Source: Pelargonium x hortorum (Eukaryota; Streptophyta; Magnoliopsida; Geraniales; Geraniaceae). Taken from it: 59,209 nucleotides of DNA. The stretch covers positions 1 through 59,209 of the forward strand of contig JAYMTJ010000064.1 in NCBI GenBank assembly GCA_036897525.1, in the 5' to 3' direction. Position 1 is the stretch's first letter. The number at the start of each line of letters is the position of its first letter. The position numbers were made by a program, and so were the translations under genes. Shown one piece after another: positions 50,354 through 59,209 of this stretch. The notes below the pieces were generated by a model that saw nothing but the letters and a program-made list of their open reading frames with translations, was not told the origin of the DNA and searched no databases.

Positions 50354-52433
50354 TATTGGAAAGGATCCATTTAACTTAATCGTAGACTTTCTAATTAATA
50401 TAATATGTAGTTGCATAAGAATATAATATGATGTATAGCTTCCTAAGCAGGGAATTGCCTAAATTCTACCGAGTACTCTGACCTTACAATAAATGGGATC
50501 CTCGTCAAGGCAATTCCACTAAAATGTTAGTAATGTTAAGCGACACCGGAGTAAAGAAATTCAAAAAGCTCCTATTAGATAGAATACAAGGCAGCTCGGG
50601 AGTTCATTTTAACAAAAACCCTGGATATACGCATTGTAGAAATAAAATCTAGAGAATAGGGGGGGTGAATACATTTCTGTGCGGAGTAAAATACCACGTT
50701 TAGCCAAAACTATATGTAGAGTTAAACTTCTATTCTAATAAATTAAAGTGAAACTACACAGTCTTGTATTACTCAAGAGGGGAAACATCACAAACAAAGG
50801 GGGTACATTAAATAAAAGAATTCCTCTCTTTCAGCTATTTCTCATAAAAAGGAATTCCTATATACACCTTAGAGGGATAAGATAAGCAGATAGCCATAAA
50901 ATGACAAGTCGAAGTCTCATCGATAGGGGTTTGAAACTAAAAAGCTAGGATAAGATAGGGTCTTTCTGGACCCTTAAGCTCGTACTAAATCAGGTTTCGC
51001 TTTTTAATAAAGTCTAAGGGGAAAGCGAAGTGGGATAATTATATATTTTATCGCAGTGGAGCATCCTGCAAGGGCGATAAGAGTTAACTCATTTTATAAG
51101 GGTCTAAATGACTCTTAAGATTTTATCAGGTAAAGTGCGGTCTATTCCTATCGTTGTATTAAAGTTTCTAAGGCATAAGGCAGGACTTCCTTCCAATTAA
51201 TAAGACTGACTTTTTGAAGAGTTTGCGCTTAAGTCGAAATGCTTGGTATAAGCCTAAAAAGAGGCCCTGATTATAGCCCAGCGTAGTGCTTTTAATTCTT
51301 TTTTTGTTAGCAACCCGTTACACAAGGATTCCTATTGTATAAATCCTCATATTTAAATGTCTTTTAGTAAAACTCGACACTTTAATTCGTTTTATAATAA
51401 TGCAAAACCATGCTTACTTGCTTTCTTATGCATACCCGTATTATAGAATGGGAAGAGGAGGGAGTGTATCCCTTCCTTACTTAAAGGACTGTAACAATCT
51501 AATAAAAGACTTATTAAATACTTTTTTTTAAGCTCCTGTTACAGATACCTGGAGAATACCGCATAACGTACGAAAAGTATTGAAAACAACTAAAGTTGCG
51601 TTAGAAATAGGGCCTGGTATGCACCTTAAGCTCCAACCACAAGGAACCCCATACAGTAAAAAAACAGGGAGTACCCAGTATATCTATTATATGAAAAAGA
51701 CAAGAACCCGCAGTTATATCAATAGGGGTAGGGCCTTTCCCTTTTTTTTTGTTGTAATTTGTGCATCTTACACCCCTATGGATTCCCGTGAGCATGTAAA
51801 CTGTAGAGTAATCTGCTAAGAAAGATATCCTACTTAGTATAAAGCTAAGCCTATACATTAAAAAAAAGACTCTATTTCACAGCTCTGTAAGAAAAGAAAG
51901 AAGAAAACTTTCTCATTAGGCGCTAATGGAAGTGGAAGCCACCCCCTTTTTTAGGACTGATAAGGTAAATTAACACCTATAATCTAATAATTACTGTATA
52001 CACAACCACTCGAAAATATCAGGCAAACATCTCATCTCCCTTGTTATAATTTTCTAAAACAAACGCAAGGTCTTATATTTATATATTATATATAGGTCAC
52101 TCGTTCGGCTCTTTTACAAAGCTGCACTTAGTTGATATTTATTTCTATTCCTTTTGACTCTGCTATAATCAGACTTTACGTATCAAATCCTATCTTTGCA
52201 ATTTGATCTCAGTTTACTTGATAGGGTATCCTAGATATTTCCTTTATTTAAATAAAACTTAGTGGAATCTTTTAGAGCCCCGGGACTCTTTAAAGCGGAC
52301 TCCGTATGAGGATTCCTGGTATTTTAAGAATGCTTAGCCGTTTTTTAATCTACTTGCTTTATATTTATATTTATAGAAGAACCGCCTGTATATTATAATA
52401 AAGGACTGCACCTCAGGACTTAACTTAAAGACA
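50354..52433. other. AT-rich spacer, about 2.1 kb
   Basis: No gene is supported. The overlapping opposed frames at 51580-51819 and 51601-51858 mirror each other and carry no domain. AT microsatellite sequence lies at 52075-52095. Confidence 0.55.
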
Positions 52434-52525
52434 GGAGCTCCTTGAAATTAAATTAAGAACAACCTATAAAGAGTTTAGGATAAAACAATTGTTTATTTGT
52501 ATAACGGGCACCCCTCGTTTGGTAG
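52434..52525 (+). repeat. Dispersed repeat copy 2 (partner at 10858)
   Basis: It aligns with 10858-10950 over about 90 bases: GAGCTCCTTGAAATTAA, AACCTATAAAGAGTTTAGG, then TTTGTATAACGGGCACCCC and CGTTTGG. Both copies are in the same orientation. Beyond these limits similarity is lost. Confidence 0.55.
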
Positions 52526-53644
52526 ACCCACAGAATAAGTTAGTAAACAAATCTAGCACATTTCAATTTTCTTTAGCTCTTGACTAAAATAAGACTTAAG
52601 TTATAGCGGATTTTCGGAGTACCTCTTTTGTTTGTATGTACTTGTGTATTTGTTTTGTATACTATATTTTCACCCTATCTTGACTAGTTTAACTCAATTA
52701 CTCCGCTTTTAGGGTGGTAAGTATATAATTGAAGTACATATCTGCCAAAAAGTAACCCTAACTTATTTCAAATTTCAAAAACAAAAATCAGCCTTTTATG
52801 ATATGAGATCCGCATGTAAGATTTCGTTTCCTAAAAAAGAAGTTTTCAGGGTACGCTATTTTCACTCGTTCTATTTCAAGGCAAGTAAAAGCAAAGAGCC
52901 GGGCACATCCAAAAGACTCCTTGTGCTTAGCTTCTAGCAGACTTACATTTCTCAGAAAACTTCATAAATTGACTTTCGGCTGCCAAAGGTTTTGATTCGA
53001 TAACCTTTAAATCCTTAATCTACATACTTTTAACCTATATTCTTAGAACCGCTTTCTAAAACTAAAAGGAACTAAAACGGAATAGTGTAATAGATGATTC
53101 TGAGTGCGGGATCCTTGAAAATGTATATCTGTCCCAAAAGGGAACTCGTACTATTGATATTTGGAGCAGGCAATACCGCTTCAGCCCCTGTTTCAAAACA
53201 AGGTTTGTGTTTGGAGCTTGAGGGAACATCCTGAGTAGAGTATCTAAAACGTTAAAAGAACTGGATCATTACGAAATTCCTTTAGTCCAACTACCCAATA
53301 GGACACTGACTCCCCCCACACCCGGCTCTATTACCCTGATTTACTGCCCTCAAATAAAGAACTTTCTAAAGGAAGTCATTCTTATAGTTTTTTTTCAAAA
53401 AGTTGTCTGTTAAATTCCTTACTTACCGACTAGAAACAAGAAGCTGTCTTACGAACTGGAAAACAGAGCTCTTTTGTAATTCATTTCCTGAGTTTTTTTA
53501 GTTATTTTAAGACCTTTTAAGTAGTAAGAAAGCTGTTATCAAGATACAGATGGAGAGTTTGGCTACAAGGACTTGGGTAGGTATGCGAGGTATTAAGAAA
53601 CAAGGGAATGAAAATCACTTAGATAGAAGATTCAATCTGACCTT
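52526..53644. other. AT-rich spacer
   Basis: No gene is recognised. TAAGAAAGCTGTTATCAAGA at 53525 belongs with the repeat core at 28349 and 32654, and GCTACAAGG nearby recurs on the minus strand around 41375. Confidence 0.5.
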
Positions 53645-53655
53645 CATAAGAGAAG
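53645..53655 (+). promoter_or_regulatory. Candidate mitochondrial promoter core CATAAGAGAAG
   Basis: CATAAGAGAAG matches the conserved core of the dicot mitochondrial promoter consensus exactly. The A-rich box normally just upstream is poor here (CTGACCTT). Downstream on the same strand lie only tRNA-like relics (from 53752), no gene. It could be a surviving promoter of a lost tRNA or a chance match. Confidence 0.25.
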
Positions 53656-53910
53656 TACTCTATAAAGGCTTTTGGTAGGTGACTTAGAGTGTACATATTC
53701 CTTATTGCAACGAAAAGTACGGCATCAGTCAATTGAGTTTATGTACGCTGGTTCAAATCGAGTTATCCCTGAGTGTCTTATAAATATATAGAAGAAAGAA
53801 AAAACTCTATACTTCCTCTTTTTTCTCTGTTCTTTGAAGAGTGTAATAATCCCTTTCCTGTAGAGTCTTAATGAGCTACCTAATCCGTCTCTTCCTAAGA
53901 CTTCCCCAGA

Positions 53911-53975
53911 TTTTTGGAGGTAGAGCGCGAGTCCTTTTTAGCAGAAACCGTGAGTTCAAAAGATTTGCCTTATCT
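53911..53975 (+). pseudogene. tRNA-like relic (trnK/trnN-like)
   Basis: TTGGAGGTAGAGCGCGAG keeps the second half of a D-arm, CTTTTTAG sits in the anticodon-loop position, and CCGTGAGTTCAAAAG is a T-arm-like segment, in the right order and spacing. CTTTTTAG suggests a trnK origin (CTTTTAA), with trnN as an alternative. The stems do not pair well. It is a decayed copy. Confidence 0.4.
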
Positions 53976-54119
53976 GAGCTGGAATTCGTTACATCATTAG
54001 TAAATTGAGATTCTGTACGCAGCTTCTTGGTACATGTGATTCCTGAAGCTAGGGAAGATAAGGAGGGCTACCTTATATTCCTTAGTTGACGGAACCTTGA
54101 TTCATCTCTCTTAATTTAG

Positions 54120-54310
54120 GATCTCCCTTACCTTTAGATCTAGAACTCTAGTTCAGTCTCCTGCACTCCTACTCACCCTGCTAGTTCTATTCCTACCTAA
54201 GCTCCCTTTACTGTCCCACTCACTCTCTACTCAAAACTCAAAGGCTGGCAATCTACCCACTCCCTCTCTTAAATGTGTCCTAGTTCTACTACTCTCTTTT
54301 TTTTTGAAAG
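54120..54310. other. Pyrimidine-rich block
   Basis: Nearly 200 bases are strongly C- and T-rich on the plus strand (CTCCCTTTACTGTCCCACTC is typical), unlike the surrounding sequence, which alternates purine and pyrimidine runs. No gene is recognised. It borders the reading frame at 54356 and may be part of an insertion of other origin. Confidence 0.45.
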
Positions 54311-54355
54311 CTTCTCAAGATTTAAGGGAAACTTGCTCCTGAATAACTCGTTCAA

Positions 54356-54634
54356 ATGAAATTGACTAAGGAAAACCTATATTCAGCTCTATTTCAACTA
54401 TTTTCATTTTTCTTGCTAACTAGAGAACACTGGGCAACTGCACCACCTATACCTAAGAGTTCTACATATAAAGTGTATTTGCAGGAAATTCATTACTTTC
54501 AAAATAAGTACAACAAACAAATCAGACTAAATGTAGGAATACCAAAACCAATTGAATTGTATGATCATTTACCTGCCCAAAAACACAAACAAATTAGTCT
54601 ACCAAGTAAACTTTACAGCAGTCGTTTAAACTAG
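54356..54634 (+). other. 92-codon frame of unknown nature, possibly an imported fragment
   Basis: I do not recognise this product, and a chance frame is the default explanation. What is visible: an ATG start, a hydrophobic stretch at residues about 11-22 (LFQLFSFFLLT), then a mixed, protein-like composition with several Pro, Lys, Tyr and Gln (VGIPKPIELYDHLPAQKHKQ). There is no domain motif. GC boxes, common on both sides, are almost absent within it. Together with the pyrimidine-rich block just upstream this suggests a piece of different origin at about 54.1-54.6 kb. No promoter or second gene supports expression. Confidence 0.18.
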
Positions 54635-57600
54635 AAAGGATCCTTCCTAAGTTACTTATATTCGTCTAAACTAAATGAGAATAGCTCTTTAAAGTCAAAA
54701 GTTTCTAAACTCCTTAACAAAAGGAATACATATGAAATCAAACATGTCTAAGGTTTATATCTAGAATGTCTTTTTTAATAGGCTGTTTAGATACCTCGTA
54801 AGGTCTTTTTCTACGTTTTACCTAATTATCGTTCATTTTTGTTATATAATTTTGGAGTTGCTTATGCTCTTAAGAGAACAAAGTAGAAAGGAAAGAGGGA
54901 ATACTGGTCAGGCTATCCCCCTTGTCTTCCTCATAGTACAATAACTATTAACAAAGACTCTTTCTTATATCTCCATACTAAATCTATTAACTTTATATAC
55001 ATGACTCTCTAATAGGAATTCTTTAATAAGTACAAGAACTACTACTTAAGTATAGAAAATAAGACTTACTAATACATCTAGATAAACTAGTACTAGGGAA
55101 TACAGATAAGCCCCATAACAAGAACGAGAAGAGTACAGCTATTTCCCTTACAAATACAAAGCTGCCAGGAATCTCTCTTGAGAGTACTAAAAAACAAGTA
55201 AGTAAAAGTCAACAGAGTGGGCAGTGGGTGTTCCTATGTGTTATGTATGTACTATCTATAATTACTAGTAATTACTAGTAACATTAACCTCCATCCGTTA
55301 CACTAGATTAAGTCGGTAGTAATAATGTATTACCAATCTCTACAAACAAGGCTTAACTCTCTAAAGCTAAAATAAGGAAAGCTTTTACCCTATAATTCAA
55401 ATAAAAAACTCCCTGCTTTACTTATTAGTGCCTTTTATTTATTACAAATCCTTAACTTTTCTATTTTCTTGCTTAACTCTATCAGCAATACCTTAAAAAA
55501 AAAAAGACCCTGGTTCAAAGCCAATAAAAGAAATACCTTGTTAATTTGTTTATCTCTTTTATAACAACTCCTCTTTATTGTAAGGATTTTAATTACGCGC
55601 AATACAAAACAGAGACAGCTTTACAGACTTTATAACCTGGAGTTATTCTATCTCCATTTAGTCAAAACTTGTGTTGTACTTAGAAAGGACTCTACTGAAT
55701 GCCTTTATCGGAAACTAATTCACTTTAACCGAGAAGATGAAAACAGCCTATAATATAAGCTTTGGGCGCTCCTTTAGAAGTAAGGGAGTTTCCTATAAGT
55801 ACAAATAGAGATTTTGAAGTATTGTAACCCTTAGTGAGTGAAAGATCCTATCAAGGGATACCCTTTATTTGCTTAAAGGGCACTCTTTTCTTAAGACTTA
55901 TTTCTTATGAACGTCCACAGAATAAACCTTTTTTTAATCATAGCGGAAAATTTTCGAATTCTACTAATAAAGGACTTCTTAATACTAGGTTTAGGAACAA
56001 AAAAAGAAGACGAAATTCTTGATTAAAAAAACTCTTTGTTTGTTAAAGCACGAGCTGAATGCACGAACTTAGGTTCAAATGGCATTGAAGTTGAGTTTGA
56101 GGCAGTAAGAACTTTACCAACTCTAACTCATAGTTAGGAAGAAGAGTCCTTATCGCCTATTCTATAATAGTTACATCGGCCAACCGAAAAGCTAATTGCC
56201 ACTCTGTCATAGAACTTAACTCAAAAGTCAGGATAGAGAATTTCTCATATTAAATTGAGTCCAATAGAGTACAATATCCTACCTTCCAAGCATTACACTA
56301 ATTCCTCTTTTGGGGTCCGCGCTGGTACACCTTAAAGGAGGGTTGTAGAACGCTCGAACTCCTGTATATGACCGGACCGTTTGCTTTGCAGTGTTTGCTG
56401 TGAGAGAAGGAGCTTATTAAGAAAACTCAAGTAAGAGAAAGTTCTGTTGTTAATGACTTCAGGTTTATACAATATAAATGAATGAAACTCGTCGAAGAAG
56501 TTGTCTAAGCCTTCATTTCATTCGTAATATAGCCCGGGATACTTTCAGAACTAGTGGTCTTTTAGAGAAAGTGTCTAAGATTTCACTCTATTTCTCGTAT
56601 GTAGCTTAGTGCAACACAGAATAATCGTCAGTTACAAGGAATCTTTTTAGTTCATAATGTGTTCCTCTCTCATTTTCTATTTTCATTTCAGTCATGAATT
56701 TTAAAGAAATTCTAAGGTCCTTACTTACTATATAGGTTACTCCCTTTTCTAGAATCCTAGACCAAACCTTTTTACAAATCAAAATAAGGATTCTGTCAAG
56801 GTATGGAATCCCTGGATCTGATAACACCTTAAAAGAGTCCTAGCATTCAAAATAAGATTTTTCTTAAGAATACTTAGCAGTTTAACAGAAAAAACCTTAT
56901 AATTATAAAACGGAGTGAAGAATCTACCAGAGGTTGGAAAAGACTGCCTCTTTATTGAACTCTTTGATAGAAAAATCGCCCTATTTTTTTTCTAGTTAAT
57001 ACGGGACTCTTGCCTTTCTAAGGACAGAGCTTCAGAAAAGGAGAATAACCTCAGCTCCTAATTAATTATCTCTCAGATTCGTTCGTCTTGTTACGAGTTA
57101 TTTTCGCTTAGCATTAAAGGGACTTCAAAAAAAAGCACTTAAGAGATCCTTAGGAAATACTCGTTGTTTACGCTTTTCAAAAGTCAGGGTTGCCTTTTAT
57201 ACTGGGTATTTCTGAAAGGTTGAGGTCCGTGGAAGGAAGGGTTTAGAGCGCCCTATTGATAGCTAAAAGCTCTCGGTCCTGCTCTCATTTGTAGTTCTTT
57301 GGCCCTGTGTCGTATTCCTGACGGAGTCGCTGCAAACTTTTTGGCCTACCTAAAAATTAGCATCCTACAAAACTACACATAAATATTTAGTTATAGTACT
57401 GCCCTTAGCATCAAGAAATATGCAGATCTGTTACGCGTCGGACAATCCGTAAGAGCTTTAACTTCAGAATTTGCTATTCTTAGGTAGGATATCCACAACG
57501 ACTAAGTTACAAAAAAAAAACTTTACATTACAATAGAGAACTCTAGAATTGCTAGCAGTTACAAGACTCAACTAAACGGAGCACGCCCTACTAGACAGCT

Positions 57601-59136
57601 AACCAATGGATCTTTTTTTGGTCCGAACCTTCCCCTTTTCAGCAGGACTCTAATTTCCTAGAAACCTCTACTACTTGAGTGCGCAAAAATTCATTTAAGC
57701 CTGTAAAAACTTATATAGTCAAAGCACTCATACTTTCAGGGAATCCCTTTTTAAAGACGACAAAGGGTTTTCATTTGACAGATCGGGCTAGCTAGATGGA
57801 ACTTACCAAGAACCAAGGGTCCTTTGGAATCTAGAATAGAATGAAAGGGTTTAAAACTAAAAGAGAAGACGGGTAACATATTCTATGGAAATTTAGAGAC
57901 TTTCAAAAAGCAGTAAAGTAACTTCATACGTTTTTCTACGGGGACGGGGATCCTGAGTCAAGTTCGGCGGTTACAACAGTAGAAGACCTCCTTTAACAAT
58001 GCTTGGAATTCCTGTTATTACCAGATCTAGTAAAGAAGCGAATAGCTCTGTGCCACAAACGAACCCTATTCGTCAGTATGCTTAGAGAAAAAGAAGACCG
58101 CATCTTTTCTTATAGTGAAAGAAATACCTAAAGCTGCTTATTATGTCAAAAAATCTTTCTTTTTTATTTAATAATATAAACTTATTAATAGAGCAGGAAT
58201 ACCTATCCTTATTTTTGCCTATATTTTTTAGACACCTTTACTCAAGAAGTGTAAACCCCTATGAATATTCATGAGTACCTAATACTTAAGCTTGTCTTCA
58301 TTGTTTTCAATATTCTTGTAAGTAAGAAGTAAGAGAGCTAACTCTTTGTATGGTTTTTGCTTTCTAGTTTGATTTTATTGGTAGCTATGATGGGTGCTAT
58401 TGTACTGATTAGATTATATGTAAGGTTAAGCGGCAGGATGCCTTTCGTCGTAATGACATAGATTTTGAAGAACTGTAATGACTAAGAAATAAATAGTTTG
58501 ATTAAGATTCTTTTGTTCTGTTGCATTATATTAATTATAGAGAGTAGCCTGCATTCCTTTTTAGCCACAAGATCTAGATTCTTAAGAGTACGTACTTTTT
58601 TTGCTCAGAATGCTCAGATATAATATGTTTTAGGGTTATGCCTTTTTTTTTTTAAGAATTAACTAGTTTATTTAGAAATTTAGTGTGACAGGGGTTTCTT
58701 CTCAGTAGTATTCTCCTTAGCAAATAATTGATAAGTAAATATTGTCTATAGCAGAATCCTTCTTTATGAAAGCATTATACTCTAGTTTAATCCGATCGAT
58801 AGTAAAGAATTTTTTTTAAGCTAATATATGCAAAAGACTCAGACAATACCAAATTTCGCAAGGGTAAGATTTCCTTAAACACGACTAAGTTTTACTTTGG
58901 TAAGCTAGTCGTATACCTACCTCTTAAGTGTAAAAAGAAAAAGATGAAATCCAGAACTCCATACATTGCTCTATAAGGATTAAGTCTAGCAGCTACGAGT
59001 AGAGAAATTGAGAGGTAATAAAAGTAAATGGCTTAATACTAAGAAAAACGAAGTTTAATACTTGTGAGGAGCTTATTCTTCTATCTTGTAGGTTCTATAT
59101 TCTATTATTCTGAAAGACCCTGGCGAAAAGCAGAAC
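54635..59136. other. AT-rich spacer, about 4.5 kb
   Basis: No gene is supported. A weak T-arm-like segment (TTAGGTTCAAATGGCA) near 56070 has no other tRNA part. ATTACTAGTA occurs twice in tandem at 55261-55280. A run of 12 A lies at 55496-55507 and ten T at 58644-58653. Confidence 0.55.
55261..55280. repeat. Tandem of a palindromic 10-mer
   Basis: ATTACTAGTA is present twice without a gap. Each unit contains TACTAGTA, a perfect palindrome, so the pair can fold on itself or mispair in replication. It is very short and seen nowhere else in the window that I noticed. Confidence 0.7.
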
Positions 59137-59195
59137 TATATAATATAATATAATATAATATAATATAATATAATATAATATAATATAATATAATA
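59137..59195. repeat. (TAATA)11 microsatellite at the right edge
   Basis: Eleven perfect copies of TAATA at 59141-59195 follow a TATA lead-in. The array is uninterrupted, which marks recent expansion and contrasts with the decay of everything around it. The window ends 14 bases later. Confidence 0.9.
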
Positions 59196-59209
59196 GATAA
59201 TAAGAAGTT

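Noticed and set aside
51580-51858. Two overlapping frames on opposite strands
   Set aside because: They mirror each other, with no domain or codon pattern to favour either.
52300-52325. Partial likeness to a group II intron domain V (CTCCGTATGAGG)
   Set aside because: The second strand of the helix and the catalytic triad region are absent; a similar chance hit lies near 45822.
53752-53775. T-arm-like segment GCTGGTTCAAATCGAGTTAT
   Set aside because: No D-arm, anticodon arm or acceptor could be placed around it.
56045-56090. T-arm-like segment with TTAGGTTCAAATGGCA
   Set aside because: Only one arm; stem pairs poorly and no upstream tRNA part is visible.
3420-59209. Search for CRISPR arrays, phage-type genes or linear-plasmid ends
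   Set aside because: No regularly spaced repeats, no polymerase frames and no inverted repeat between the two window ends.

Overview
This window looks like plant mitochondrial DNA that contains essentially no working genes. Three things point to a seed-plant mitochondrion. First, the RNA-gene relics match its tRNA set: a native-type trnF-GAA, several native-type trnK-UUU, and the plastid-derived trnD-GUC and trnW-CCA that angiosperm mitochondria carry. Second, there is a fragment of a plant nuclear LINE, and such imports are common in plant mitochondrial DNA. Third, the rest is long, stop-rich, non-coding sequence with no plastid operon, no nuclear gene structure and no bacterial gene density. 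I cannot name the species. An AT-rich, gene-empty block this long would fit one of the very large or multichromosomal mitogenomes known to have chromosomes without identifiable genes, or a large nuclear copy of mitochondrial DNA.

Layout. Positions 1-1440 are AT-rich spacer. Positions about 1441-3420 form a more GC-rich island (sampled lines about 38-57% GC) that ends in the LINE ORF1 fragment at about 2755-3397. From about 3420 to the end, sampled 60-base lines run about 27-42% GC. This part holds no recognisable protein gene, rRNA, intron or plastid gene, and the longest reading frame is 105 codons. It carries about twenty tRNA-like relics on both strands, mainly at 7.0-12.4, 16.3-16.7, 20-24.7, 43.4-50.4 and 53.9 kb. 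Most have lost an acceptor arm, an anticodon stem or a whole half; the trnF at 43639 and the trnD at 24661 are the best preserved.

Repeats. A diverged dispersed family of about 400-650 bp has copies at about 23.63, 37.57 and 38.29 kb and shorter relatives elsewhere. Short repeat pairs link 10.86 with 52.43 kb, 3.83 with 31.01 kb, and 37.12 with 38.05 kb. A degenerate local array lies at 49.44-49.70 kb, and a perfect (TAATA)11 array lies at the right edge.

The least explained feature is a scatter of short GC-rich boxes in the AT-rich part, typically a G run, one to six bases, then a C run (forms such as AAGGGATTCC or GGGGTTCC), often only 50-150 bp apart. I cannot say whether they are mobile GC clusters, protein sites or a mutational by-product. 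No part of the window works together as a pathway: it reads as decaying mitochondrial spacer with a recent import and recurrent tRNA debris.
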